A DNA stretch of 64,000 bases from VXYL01 sp965208525 (GCA_965208525.1 OZ242340.1:1364001-1428000), one strand, 5' to 3'; counted from the stretch's first letter, positions 50,745 to 60,046 are shown. The notes: a model not told the origin generated them from the sequence alone. Program-made: numbers and translations.

Positions 50745-50921
50745 TGCAGGAGGGGTCGAATCGGTGGCTGACGACGTGTGGTCAATGCCGGCACCGGGCC
50801 ACCGGGTTGCGCGGCGCTGGTCAATGCTCAGGGAAGGCGGGTGGTTGCGCGTGAGTCGGGCGTGATGCGATGGTGTGATCTGTTGGCCGTGCTGAGACGG
50901 CTTGTTGGAGTTGGTAGAGCT
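50745..50921. other. spacer before the HEPN-like gene
   Basis: An open frame runs through it in phase with the following gene, so a longer N-terminus from 50778 is possible, but the composition is not protein-like and the ATG at 50922 fits better. Confidence 0.4.
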
Positions 50922-52277
50922 ATGACGGATCAAGAAACAGTTGGAGACGGAAAGCATTCGAACGACTCCACGGCTGACCTGTTGCCGACGGTGATGTTCG
51001 GCTCGGCGGAGGAGAAGGTAGCGGTGGTGACCCGCGTGCCAGTGTCGGCGTCGGTTGATGGAGAGACGTGGACCGGCGAAGGGGAAGTGCGGCTGGACGT
51101 CCGCTCCCGGCCAAGCGTCCGTCTGTTCTGCGTCTTCGATGACGGTGTGACGTTTGGCCGGCCAGCGTTTGATCTGGAATCGGACCCGGCCCGGTTGGCC
51201 GAAGTGACCGTGGCTGGCCGCAAGGTGAAGGGCCTCGGGATGAGGGCGAACGTCAGCGATGGCGAAGACGGTGTGAAGCTTGCGGTGAAATGGAGCCCGA
51301 ACGAGCCCGTAGAAGGCTTAGGGAACGAAGGGACTCGAATGACGCGCGTCCGGTTTAGTCTGTTCAATTGTCGAATCCACGGCAGAAAATGCCGAGTGGA
51401 TGGGGACTGGTTAGAGCGGTTCGAACTGGAGACGAGCGACTGGCTAGTGAGATTTGGCAGTCTTGCCGAGACCGATGAGGCGTGGCGGCATATGGCGGAG
51501 GGGGCCGGCGGCTTCTTGACGCACGCTGGCGATTTTGCACGCAAGGACGGGCGGGAGTTCACTGGAACCGAAGCGCGCGAGATGGTGGAAGCGCTGGAAC
51601 ACTTCTTGAGTTTCTCGTCGGGGACGCCAATGGTGCTGTGCTGTCCAGTTGGGACAGATGAAGAGGGTGAAGAAGTGTGGTCTTGGTGGTCGTCGCCGAG
51701 GAGTTGGCAGGGCAGTCAAATGTGCTGGTTCAGCGGGGACGACGCCGGCCGGGTGGCGGGGTTGTTTGCCACCTTCATGGAGCGGTGGGAGGACAAGACG
51801 CTGCGGGAGGATTTGCGGGAGGCGATCTACTGGTACCTGGTGGCAAACGATTCGACCCGTGAGATCGATGCGGGAATTGTGTGCGCCCAGACGGCGCTGG
51901 AACGGCTATCGTATGGGTACAGCGTGGAGGAGCGGAAGCTGATCGGCAAAGAAGGATTCGGCCGTCTTCAGGCGGTGGATCAATTACGTTTGGTTTTGGG
52001 ATCGCTAGGCGTACCGCTGGACATACCAACGAGTGCAACCGCGCTCCAAACGACGACTAACCGTAACTGGGTTGACGGACCAAAAGCCGTGACGGAGATC
52101 CGGAACGACTTGGCACATGGCGGGAAAAAGCGTGCGGAACTCGACTTGGATTGCTATGTCGAAGCATGGACGATGATTATGTGGTTTCTAGAGTTGGGAT
52201 TGTTGTCGCTCTGCGGGTACCGGGGAGATTATTGGAACCGAAACAATGCGGCACCGGAAACGGTTCCGTGGGTTTGA
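50922..52277 (+). CDS. HEPN-domain-like protein, ApeA-type candidate
   Basis: 451 residues from ATG 50922. The N-terminal 220 residues look beta-rich (VSASVDGETWTGEGEV, VRLFCVFDDGVTFG). The C-terminal part is helical with IYWYLVANDSTREIDAGIVCAQTALERL and VTEIRNDLAHGGKK, whose R-N-x3-H is the HEPN ribonuclease signature. A beta-rich N-domain plus HEPN is the layout of ApeA-like anti-phage proteins; homology is not proven. GC is visibly lower than in the neighbours, suggesting separate acquisition. It lies 177 bases from the nuclease gene. Confidence 0.75.
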   Translation: MTDQETVGDGKHSNDSTADLLPTVMFGSAEEKVAVVTRVPVSASVDGETWTGEGEVRLDVRSRPSVRLFCVFDDGVTFGRPAFDLESDPARLAEVTVAGRKVKGLGMRANVSDGEDGVKLAVKWSPNEPVEGLGNEGTRMTRVRFSLFNCRIHGRKCRVDGDWLERFELETSDWLVRFGSLAETDEAWRHMAEGAGGFLTHAGDFARKDGREFTGTEAREMVEALEHFLSFSSGTPMVLCCPVGTDEEGEEVWSWWSSPRSWQGSQMCWFSGDDAGRVAGLFATFMERWEDKTLREDLREAIYWYLVANDSTREIDAGIVCAQTALERLSYGYSVEERKLIGKEGFGRLQAVDQLRLVLGSLGVPLDIPTSATALQTTTNRNWVDGPKAVTEIRNDLAHGGKKRAELDLDCYVEAWTMIMWFLELGLLSLCGYRGDYWNRNNAAPETVPWV

Positions 52278-52925
52278 CGCGGGAGTCGTTAGTGACGGTC
52301 TCCGTTGGCGACGAAGAGGCCTAGTGTTGTGGATCGTCCGAAATCTTCATTCAATCGACGCTACTTAGGCGGCACCGACTGGCGCCGCGGGTGCCTCACC
52401 GACCTGCGCTCACCATCAACCGCGTCCGCTACCGGCCCGACATCCTTCGACACCCGGACGACGTGGTTGCTGAGATGTCGAATCCAGCGCCGGACGCCTT
52501 CCGCAAGCGCCCCTTACGACAGGCATCTGGTCCGGTATTGCACAACGCAATTCGTTGGGAAGGCGATTCAGAGCGGCCGATGATGCGAGTAGATCTCCTG
52601 ATTCATTCGTGTTCGAGCCGGATGGCGTCTGGTTAATTTTCCATTCCTTCAAGGTGATCGAGACGGATGATACCGAAGTCGCGACCGTAGACGGAACGTG
52701 CAGTCTGCGTGGGAAACCGGGCGTTGCTTCTCGCCCCTACCGTAGGTGAGATGGACGGAAACAACAGGGTAGTCGAACCGAAAGTTCATCGAGTAAGCCG
52801 CCTAGACAAAGGGTCGCGTTCCACCAAGAGGTGTGTGGCCGCCCCGCACGCTCAGTATTCTCGACATGAGGAACCCCGCTTGCCGATCGGAGCCTACGGG
52901 GGCGCCAGGACGCGGTTCGGTACGG
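52278..52925. other. 648-base gap between convergent defence operons, no gene seen
   Basis: Short frames are open in all directions, but none is convincing. The sequence is lower in GC than its surroundings and may hold remnants of a degraded gene. No clear terminator is visible. Confidence 0.45.
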
Positions 52926-54875
52926 TCATGACGACCCAGGCGGCAGCAATTCCATTTCTCTGAGAAAGCGCGAAGGTGCCTTGGGGTAGCCCCAATATCG
53001 TTTGGCGTAGCTAAGGGTCAATGTATGCTCGCATCGGGTCACGGCGACAAAACAGTTGCGGCGCTCTTCCTCGAACTCCGGCGACCGTGCCCCCTGTTTC
53101 TTGCTCTGGAAGCTCGGCAGCACGTCCTCGGCCAGCCCGGCCAGATAGACGTGGTGGAATTCATTTCCCTTCGCGCCGTGGATGGTCGTCAGAGCCACGG
53201 TGTTGGGCCTTACGGGCGGCTCTTTAGATCGGAGATCGAGTTCCTGGAGGAAACGCTCGGGATCGTGCGGCACGCCGATCGCCCGTGCCACCTCCCCTGA
53301 CAAGGCGTGCCACGCGGCGCGGTCATCGCGAAGCGCGGAAAATGTCTCGGCGTCTTCCTCATTTGGCGCATTCTCCGGTAGCCATCGTTCAATCACGCCG
53401 ATGACGGCAGCGACAAAGCCGGCCAGATCAAGGTTCCCGCGGTGATGCCGCATGGCCGCGTCCGCGAGTTCTAGCGCGTCCGCGATTTCGACCTGCTCCC
53501 GCACCGCGCGGCCCCAACCGATTAGTAGATCGACCCGATCCGCCTGCGACTGGGCGATCACTTCATCCGGCGATAGGGTGCTGCCGAAGATCTCGTTGTA
53601 AGTGCCAGCGAAAGCACGAAACACGCGTTCATCGATGTCGTGTACGGCCAAGCGAAGGGCGTTGTGCAGCCAATTGAACGCGGCGCTCTGGAATTCATCG
53701 CGGCGCACGACCACCTGGGCGTTGATGCCGGTTGCTGTCAAGGCTGCAGCAATCGGATCGAGCAGGCGGCGCACTCGCGCAAGGACGACAGTTTGCTCCA
53801 GCTGACCGGGTCGGTGATCCGCAATGTGTTGCGCGATACCTCGCGCCTCTTGCTCGTCGGTCGCAAAAGGCAGCACTGCGATGACTGACGAAGCGCCCGA
53901 TGGGTCGCGGTTCGCGATCAGCGGTCTCTTGTCGGCGCTACGCAGGAGATTGCACGCAATGATCTTGTTTGCGCTCGTGACAACTTCGGGCGGGCAGCGA
54001 AAATTAGTGGGGATTTGGAGCAGCGCCGCGTCAAAATCCGCCCTGAACTGGTCGAGACGGCGGTAATCGGCCCCATTCCACTGGTAGATGATCTGGTCGT
54101 CATCGGCCACCGCGAACACGTTGCGAAAAGCATCACCGGCCATCGCCTTCAGCAATTCGTACTGGGCAAGGTTGGTGTCCTGGAACTCATCAACGCACCA
54201 GTGGCGGTACGCGGAACGGTACCGCCGGGCGAGCGCCGGAAAGCGCACGAACAGGTCGTGGGCATTGGAGATAAGAGAGTTGAAGTCAAGGGCGTTTGCA
54301 TCCCTCAGAGCGGCGTCGTAGGCGGCATAGAACGCCTCGAACTTAGCCCCGCGGTCGGCATTTTTGAACTTTGCGGCGACGCCCTCGCTGGGAATCAGCA
54401 TCGCTTTGGCGCGATCAACCAGCGACAGGAAACTGGAGTGTTGCTCTTCCAGGCCGCCCGCCCGCCCGGCGGCGGAGGCGATGGCGCGGGTTGCGATCTC
54501 AGCGCGGTCTTCGCTGGTGGAGTAGATTCTGAAGTCGGTCCTGATACCAAGATGCTGGCCATGCTGGCGAAGCACATCCGCGCAGAAGGCATGAAACGTC
54601 CCGATGAAGAGACGATGCTCGGCCTCGGGCGCCATCAGTTCGATCCGCTCGCGCATCTCGTCCGCGGCGCGATTGGTGAAGGTCAGCGCAAGAACCCGAA
54701 ACGGCTCATCGGGGGCCTCGCCCAGCAGCCGCGCGATGCGGGTAGTCAGCACCCGCGTCTTGCCGGAGCCTGGCCCGGCGAGAACCAGCAGCGCTCCGTC
54801 ATTGTGGTTCGCTGCCTGGCCCTGGACATCGTTCAGGCTCTCCAGGGCCTCTTCAAGAGTTGTTGGCTGCGTCAT
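52926..54875 (-). CDS. UvrD/Rep-type helicase, GajB-like
   Basis: A 649-residue superfamily I helicase with all motifs: AGPGSGKTRVLTTRI (I), LTFTNRAADEMRERI (Ia), CVDEFQDTNLAQYELL (II), AVADDDQIIYQWNGAD (III), IPTNFRCP (IV), TTIHGAKGNEFHHVYLAGL (V) and FVAVTRCEHTLTLSY (VI). It overlaps the OLD gene by 23 bases and follows it, the gajA-gajB order of Gabija, where the UvrD-like GajB partners the OLD-like nuclease GajA. It is longer than the roughly 500-residue GajB I know. It is last in the six-gene run with the ubiquitin-like genes. Confidence 0.88.
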   Translation of the reverse strand: MTQPTTLEEALESLNDVQGQAANHNDGALLVLAGPGSGKTRVLTTRIARLLGEAPDEPFRVLALTFTNRAADEMRERIELMAPEAEHRLFIGTFHAFCADVLRQHGQHLGIRTDFRIYSTSEDRAEIATRAIASAAGRAGGLEEQHSSFLSLVDRAKAMLIPSEGVAAKFKNADRGAKFEAFYAAYDAALRDANALDFNSLISNAHDLFVRFPALARRYRSAYRHWCVDEFQDTNLAQYELLKAMAGDAFRNVFAVADDDQIIYQWNGADYRRLDQFRADFDAALLQIPTNFRCPPEVVTSANKIIACNLLRSADKRPLIANRDPSGASSVIAVLPFATDEQEARGIAQHIADHRPGQLEQTVVLARVRRLLDPIAAALTATGINAQVVVRRDEFQSAAFNWLHNALRLAVHDIDERVFRAFAGTYNEIFGSTLSPDEVIAQSQADRVDLLIGWGRAVREQVEIADALELADAAMRHHRGNLDLAGFVAAVIGVIERWLPENAPNEEDAETFSALRDDRAAWHALSGEVARAIGVPHDPERFLQELDLRSKEPPVRPNTVALTTIHGAKGNEFHHVYLAGLAEDVLPSFQSKKQGARSPEFEEERRNCFVAVTRCEHTLTLSYAKRYWGYPKAPSRFLREMELLPPGSS

Positions 54876-56895
54876 GATGGGGATCGCTCTTCAACAGGAT
54901 GGTGCGCAGCCGCGCGAAGGCGTCTGGCAGATGATCTACGCTTGGTGGGGCTAGACGGAGACGGTCTCCGAGCCGGCGAGCCCAAAGCGGCTTGCGGTCG
55001 CGGAGACACTCCGCGAGCGCTGCGTCGTGGATGTCGTCAGGGAGACCCGCCTCGAACTCCCTAGCCACAGCAAGCGCCACCGGCCTCCACCCCGAACCGG
55101 CAAGATAGGCTTCAAGGTCGGCATCGTCGGGCAGTTGCACGATGCGAGCCTCGAGTTCTGTCTCGCTGAACCCGGCATTGCTCAGGCTGGAAATCGTCTG
55201 CCGGCCGTGCTCGTCGCCATCTGCGAGCAGCGCCCAAGGAAAGTCGAACGTCCGGGCGAGACACGCGAAGGCACGGGCACTGCCGTTGTTCTGGTAGTCG
55301 ATCAAGGATACGCCCTGCGTATCCAGTGGAAGTGACAGAGCGTCGAACAAGGCGTTCAGCAGGAAGACCTCCGACTGGCCTTCGCAGAGTATCCAGAACC
55401 TGGAGAAGAACACCTCCCCACGAATGCGGCGCGCCCAGTCTTCGAGGTCCTCGAGGTCCTTCTCGTCCAGCACCGCATAGGACCGCAGCTGAAAGTCGCG
55501 GACGGCGCGATGTTGTCCACGATCTTCGACAGCGGTGAAGCATCTCAGAATGGCCCGACAGAGATCCTCGTTCACTGGTCTGCTCGCCGACAGGACGCCA
55601 CGCTGAGGATCGAAGGCGAGGTGGTGCGGGTGCGCCTCAGCCAATGTCACAAGGTCGTCGCCGGCCGGCAGCGCGACTGAAACCTTTTGCGGAACGAAGT
55701 GGACCTGGACGCCGTCGGGCCCACGGCGCAACAACCGGATATCCCGGATCGGCACGTACTGCATGAAATAGGGCGAATGGGAGGCGATGATTTTCTGCCC
55801 GGGCATCGCATCAATTTGCGACCACAAGGCGCGAACCGCCTGCGGGTGAAGATGCACTTCGGGTTCTTCGAGTGCGACGATTGGTTCGCTGTGCTCGGAG
55901 TACGTCTCCTTCAGTAACCGTTCGACGAAGGCATTGAAAAGGTAGATCACCGATAGACTCTTGACTCCCTGGCCGTGCCGAGCAAGGGGCAGCCACGGCG
56001 CCCCGGTCTCGCCTCTGATCACAATTTCCGAGCGCGCGAGAAGCTCCCAGACTTTCATGGGCAGCGCCCGGATCGACACGTCGGAGGCAGCGCCGTGTGC
56101 GACGACAGTCTGAATCTCCCGCAGGCGCTGGACTGTCTCAGCGACTCGCGGATCAGCGGCGAGCAGTCTCGCGTTCAGCTCTTCGATCGCCTCGTCTAGG
56201 GTCTGGCGCTCGTCCTGGGAAATCTCCACGGCCTTGAGGAGACGGCCCCAGAACTGCGAGCGCGACGAGAACTCCTCCGAAGCATCGCGCAGGGCGGAAA
56301 GGAAGAACACCGGCACGTACTTAAAGAACCGTTGGGTATTGGCCGCACGCCTCGCTTCGCCCGCCCCAATCGGATCGCCGTTGACATCCAGGAACGCCCA
56401 GCCCGGTTCGTAGGTTTTCTCGAGCGGGTTGAGCTTGTATGTGACCCGCAGCGTAATCGAATTGAGATCCGTGAACGGATCGGTCTGGATAATTCCGAAA
56501 AGCCCGCTGGTAATTTCTTCAGGCCATTCACCGGCTATCCGCTCGGTGAAGAAAAGCTCGATCGACGCTTCTGGGTCTATAGCTTCGGGCGCCAAATCGC
56601 CGGTTGCCTCCGCCTCCGCAATCGTCACTCCATCCGCATCCGGGGCCGCGCCTATGCCGGAATCACCCGGCTGGCCGCCGGCACCCGGGGCCTGGTCACC
56701 GTCAATGGTCAAGTCGTACTCGGAAAATCCTGTTCCGCGCTGGCCCCAACGTCGACCGAGCGTCAGCGAGATGCAGTCGAGCACCGACGACTTGCCTGAG
56801 TTGTTTTCTCCGATCAGCACCGTGGCGCGGGCAAGCGGCATTTCGATGTCCTTGAGCCCGCGAAAGTTTCGGATTCGAATAGATGCGATGTGCAC
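54853..56895 (-). CDS. OLD-family ATPase with TOPRIM nuclease domain, GajA-like (class 2 OLD)
   Basis: 680 residues from a GTG preceded by aagggga. The ABC-type ATPase has IRIRNFRGLKDIEMPLA and ENNSGKSS (Walker A) at the N-terminus, KSLSVIYLFNAF in the signature region and PIVALEEPEVHLHPQA (Walker B). After a long insertion, the TOPRIM domain starts about residue 480 with RFWILCEGQSEVFLLNALFD (catalytic Glu) and ALLADGDEHGRQT (DxD-type). ATPase-TOPRIM proteins next to UvrD helicases are class 2 OLD enzymes, i.e. Gabija GajA relatives. It lies only 51 bases after the E1-like gene. Confidence 0.88.
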   Translation of the reverse strand: MHIASIRIRNFRGLKDIEMPLARATVLIGENNSGKSSVLDCISLTLGRRWGQRGTGFSEYDLTIDGDQAPGAGGQPGDSGIGAAPDADGVTIAEAEATGDLAPEAIDPEASIELFFTERIAGEWPEEITSGLFGIIQTDPFTDLNSITLRVTYKLNPLEKTYEPGWAFLDVNGDPIGAGEARRAANTQRFFKYVPVFFLSALRDASEEFSSRSQFWGRLLKAVEISQDERQTLDEAIEELNARLLAADPRVAETVQRLREIQTVVAHGAASDVSIRALPMKVWELLARSEIVIRGETGAPWLPLARHGQGVKSLSVIYLFNAFVERLLKETYSEHSEPIVALEEPEVHLHPQAVRALWSQIDAMPGQKIIASHSPYFMQYVPIRDIRLLRRGPDGVQVHFVPQKVSVALPAGDDLVTLAEAHPHHLAFDPQRGVLSASRPVNEDLCRAILRCFTAVEDRGQHRAVRDFQLRSYAVLDEKDLEDLEDWARRIRGEVFFSRFWILCEGQSEVFLLNALFDALSLPLDTQGVSLIDYQNNGSARAFACLARTFDFPWALLADGDEHGRQTISSLSNAGFSETELEARIVQLPDDADLEAYLAGSGWRPVALAVAREFEAGLPDDIHDAALAECLRDRKPLWARRLGDRLRLAPPSVDHLPDAFARLRTILLKSDPHHDAANNS

Positions 56896-56946
56896 GCGTC
56901 AGTCCCCTTGGTTGCGCTTGTCCCTTTCGTAAGGTTCGACGGTGAA

Positions 56947-58437
56947 TCAGGAGATCCGCGAACGCAGGAGCTTCTTCTCGTATACGTTCCGGTAGTCATC
57001 GTCCTCGCAGATGCACCCCGAGCCTCTCTTCGCGACGGGATGCAGGTGAAACGACTGCTGCTGCTTGAGAATGTCATATCGTGCAACGAGGCTGGCAGGA
57101 CACCCCTTGATGGCCATCCTCACCCCGGCAGCAGCCAAAAGCACGCCGGCCAAGGCGGACTGGTGAGCCAGCGGAACATGCACTTCGTTGGCAGGTGCAC
57201 CTTGGTGTTCGATGGGAATCACGGCGCCACCGCAAAACCCCTCGGTGTAGAGCGCTCGCAGTGGCCGCCCTTCGAATGGCAGCAGCTTTTCGAGAGCCAA
57301 ACCACGTGCCGCCGCGATCCCTTCTAGCAGGTCGAGAGGTGCGCCGCCGCCGTCGTGCAGCAACACCCTGACCTGCATCAACCTGTCGGGCACGCCCAAG
57401 GCCTCGGCGATGATCTCGTCCTCGTTTTTCTGCTTGGAATCCGGCAGGTACAGACAGCTAACGCAAGCGCCGTCCAGAAAGTGATGTACGGACACGCCGA
57501 GGTCACCGGGCTGAGTCCATGCGTTTGCGATGTTGAGCGGCAACGACGCCTGGGCGGCGCAGCGGTCCTTCGCCGAGTCAAGCGCCAGCAACAGATTGTC
57601 GACGCGGTGACGTTTCATTTGGAGAAAATCGGCGAGCCTGCACTCGAACGCGGTCGCGTCGAACTTGGGGCTCAATATTCCCGCCAAGCCGGTGGCCTTG
57701 GAGCTGCCCTCGTCTGCACGTTCAGCGAGTACGTAGCGCTGCAGGTTTCCCAAGTCGACGCGCTCGTGGTCCACTAGGCCGATCGAGCCCGTCAACTGCG
57801 TCCGAGCCAGTGCCCACACGGCGGCGTTGCCGATCGCGCCCCCTCCCGCGAGCACCAACTGGCCTATATCGCCCGTCACGTCAGGGCCGCCGCCGAGCGT
57901 GCCGATGGTGTCGGGAACGGACAACTCGACAGCCGCTCGCGTGTCCGTTTCCGGCATGAACAAGCCGCGGAACAGACTGGCTGCCGCCAAGCAGGCGGCG
58001 ATTCCGGGGCCGAATGGGTTGTTGCTGTCTCCGCATGCCTGCGGGTCGCGAGCGGACACGCGGCCGGTCCATCCGCTTGAACCGGCGTAGACCGTCGTCG
58101 ACGGTTGTCCCTGCTCGCCGGCGTCACCCACGACGACCTCCGTAGTCGGCGTTCCGGAAGTTTCGATACGCGGGTTAACTCGTCGCGCCAACGCTTCCAA
58201 TTCGTTGGCTAGTGCACGGTCGCCTTCGGCACGGAGTATCAACGTGGGGTAAAGGCGCGCCAACAACCGAATCAGAAGGTCGGCAAGCGCGCGTCCTTCT
58301 TGACCCTGTGCATCCCGGCCAATGGTCACGCCGACGCGCACGTCGCCTAGCATTGACTCCAATTGTGCATGGCTGAGGCCGGAGATAGCCTGAGAGATAG
58401 CGATGGCGTTGCGCTGGAAGTAGTCCGGGATCGCCAT
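56947..58437 (-). CDS. E1-like ThiF-family adenylyltransferase of a ubiquitin-like system
   Basis: 496 residues starting MAIPDYFQRNAIAISQAI, two bases after the JAB stop. An N-terminal unique region of about 200 residues precedes the ThiF fold with LAGGGAIGNAAVWALARTQL (nucleotide binding), GLVDHERVDLGNLQRYVL (the D...N-R type motif) and LLLALDSAKDR. Probable zinc cysteines are ACVSCLYL and CICED near the C-terminus, and GFCGGAV may hold the thioester cysteine. E1-like proteins adenylate the C-terminal glycine of the ubiquitin-like partner, here encoded three genes upstream. The architecture suits Bil/Bub-type operons. Confidence 0.86.
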   Translation of the reverse strand: MAIPDYFQRNAIAISQAISGLSHAQLESMLGDVRVGVTIGRDAQGQEGRALADLLIRLLARLYPTLILRAEGDRALANELEALARRVNPRIETSGTPTTEVVVGDAGEQGQPSTTVYAGSSGWTGRVSARDPQACGDSNNPFGPGIAACLAAASLFRGLFMPETDTRAAVELSVPDTIGTLGGGPDVTGDIGQLVLAGGGAIGNAAVWALARTQLTGSIGLVDHERVDLGNLQRYVLAERADEGSSKATGLAGILSPKFDATAFECRLADFLQMKRHRVDNLLLALDSAKDRCAAQASLPLNIANAWTQPGDLGVSVHHFLDGACVSCLYLPDSKQKNEDEIIAEALGVPDRLMQVRVLLHDGGGAPLDLLEGIAAARGLALEKLLPFEGRPLRALYTEGFCGGAVIPIEHQGAPANEVHVPLAHQSALAGVLLAAAGVRMAIKGCPASLVARYDILKQQQSFHLHPVAKRGSGCICEDDDYRNVYEKKLLRSRIS

Positions 58438-58439
58438 GA

Positions 58440-58925
58440 TCAATGCTGCAGGCTTAGGACCCGGTCGGCGTCGAATGCGGAGAGGCCCTGCCATCCGGAC
58501 TCCGAGAGCCGATATAGTGCTGTACCGGGGCCACGAACACCGTCCCGGGCGAAGTCGGGGACGACGAGCGACAGGCCGCCCCGCGTAGTAACCATGGGAA
58601 ACGCGTCATCCGTGTCGGAGTGAAATGCTTCGGTTGGATGCGAGTGGACCTGAATTGCGAGTCGTTCCTCGTGCTCGTATAGCCAGACATTCAGGCGGTG
58701 CAGCTCGTCCGCGTCTACGCGGACGCACAAGCCGCCGTCTAGCCGAAAGGCACTTTGCTTCGGTACGTGCATGGTCCTGATGAGCAAGCGTTCCTGCTTG
58801 ATGACCCCACTCAGTAGGATGAACCGTTCGTTGCCAGTGGTGCCGGCTTGCCTCAGTTGCTCGTCGCATGCGTCGCAAAGATCGCCTGGAACGAGGAACT
58901 GTTTGATGCGCTCGAAGGTCTTCAT
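58440..58925 (-). CDS. JAB/JAMM-family deubiquitinase-like peptidase
   Basis: 161 residues. The metal-binding JAMM motif is complete: AIQVHSHPTEAFHSDTDDAFP (HxHP-x6-S-x2-D) with an upstream Glu in FILLSGVIKQE. In ubiquitin-like systems JAB peptidases trim the Ubl precursor or remove it from targets, and the Ubl here carries a three-residue tail after its GG. The start overlaps the E2 stop by four bases. Confidence 0.9.
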   Translation of the reverse strand: MKTFERIKQFLVPGDLCDACDEQLRQAGTTGNERFILLSGVIKQERLLIRTMHVPKQSAFRLDGGLCVRVDADELHRLNVWLYEHEERLAIQVHSHPTEAFHSDTDDAFPMVTTRGGLSLVVPDFARDGVRGPGTALYRLSESGWQGLSAFDADRVLSLQH

Positions 58926-59554
58926 TCCGGCGGCGGTCCGACGTTGAACGAGACTTGCGGGATCATTTGTACGTTGAATCCGGCGATTGGTTCCAAACCG
59001 TATTTGGAGACGATGCCAACCAACCGGGTCAAGCTTCCAGCCCCTGAGTTTCGGTACAGCTCCCAGTGATCGCCGCTATGCGCGGGGTGTTCGTGATACT
59101 CGCGTACGCCGGCGATGCACAGGAACGGAATGTCCTGCGGCTTGTGAGCCTGCATCAACGGTTGCCCAGCAAGGACCTCGAGTTGGACTTGGGGCGGTAG
59201 CCCCTCCGGTAGAACGACTGGGGCATCGTTTGCGGGCACCCTTTTGAGCAATTGCGTGGGCAACTCGGATCCCGCGTAGGGCTGGGACGTGATTGGATTC
59301 ACCAGCCGAACCGAAGGCGGCGCTGCGTCGTAGTTCGTGTAGTCGAACGAAACGCCGCATAGGATTGCGATCGGCTGGGTGTTGGGAGTGGCTAGCAACA
59401 CCATCGCCTCCGGGAACTCGGCATGCACGAGGTACCACCCCCTCCGCCGGTACTCTGCCGCTTGGGCCCGAAACGCCGCGACCTCGCGGTCGAACTTCGT
59501 TCGCGAGACGGCTTCGTCTGCAAACTGCGGTTCAGCCATGGGCGCCGCCGACAC
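58922..59554 (-). CDS. E2-like (prokaryotic E2 family) conjugating protein
   Basis: 210 residues. It has FRAQAAEYRRRGWYLVHAEFP (first helix and strand), CGVSFDYTNYDAAPPSVRLVNP, matching the E2 Y-x-x-x-PP pattern, and PFLCIAGVREYHEHPAHSGDHWELYR. The last, a Cys followed by GxREYHxHPxHSGDxW, is the signature I associate with bacterial E2-like proteins; that Cys is the probable thioester site and the histidines may bind metal. It overlaps the Ubl gene by 23 bases and the JAB gene by four. Confidence 0.78.
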   Translation of the reverse strand: MSAAPMAEPQFADEAVSRTKFDREVAAFRAQAAEYRRRGWYLVHAEFPEAMVLLATPNTQPIAILCGVSFDYTNYDAAPPSVRLVNPITSQPYAGSELPTQLLKRVPANDAPVVLPEGLPPQVQLEVLAGQPLMQAHKPQDIPFLCIAGVREYHEHPAHSGDHWELYRNSGAGSLTRLVGIVSKYGLEPIAGFNVQMIPQVSFNVGPPPE

Positions 59555-59798
59555 CCGCCTTCAAATTCAGAAAGAGCTTTGCGCCAGGCTTGATGTCCAA
59601 GTTCCTGAATTTTTTGCCGAAGTCGATTACGTGCCCCGATTCGTCGCGCAGCTCCCAGTTGTTGAGAGGCTGACCCGAGTTGCCTGAATCGTTCAGGGCT
59701 CTTGAGACGACCTCACCAACTTCTTCGTCCGGATGGGCCTTCTCCGACACGGGGTCCCCGTTGACGATGATTACGATTTCGATCCTTTCGGTGCTCAT
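59532..59798 (-). CDS. ubiquitin-like protein (DUF2604-like) with GG-AHG C-terminus
   Basis: 88 residues starting MSTERIEIVIIVNGDPVSEK, a beta-grasp sequence with strands, one helix (EEVGEVVSRALND) and FLNLKAGVGGAHG at the end. The di-glycine at positions 84-85 is followed by AHG, so cleavage after GG would expose the usual conjugation terminus. It has the aggagg ribosome site of the first gene in the operon. DUF2604 proteins are known to be encoded with E1, E2 and JAB genes. Confidence 0.85.
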   Translation of the reverse strand: MSTERIEIVIIVNGDPVSEKAHPDEEVGEVVSRALNDSGNSGQPLNNWELRDESGHVIDFGKKFRNLDIKPGAKLFLNLKAGVGGAHG

Positions 59799-60046
59799 AG
59801 CTGCCTCCTGTCCTGAGGTTTACACAGCGCCCACGGCGTACAGTGGGAATCTTGAACCAGGGAGGGAGAGGATGTCAACAATGTTCTCGCGTCAGATACC
59901 TGCAACCGAAAACCTTGGCCCGTGCCGCGGACGTTGAGCGGACCGCTGCGCCCGAAGCCGGCTGAAGCGGCCCCGGCGTCCGCGGCCGTTCGTAATCGCG
60001 AATGACACCTGATACGATTTTCGATCAATTGAGTCGGAGCATCGCC
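59799..60046. promoter_or_regulatory. divergent promoter region between the Ubl operon and a putative regulator
   Basis: 248 bases without a gene. The minus strand has the Ubl ribosome site; the plus side has an AT-richer block (gatacgattttcgatcaatt) close to the next start. The divergent gene could be the operon's regulator. Confidence 0.45.

Noticed and set aside
47736..50957. A 1073-codon open frame antisense to the helicase-like and nuclease-like genes
   Set aside because: It is His/Arg/Pro-rich with no conserved segments and is the shadow of two well-supported plus-strand genes.
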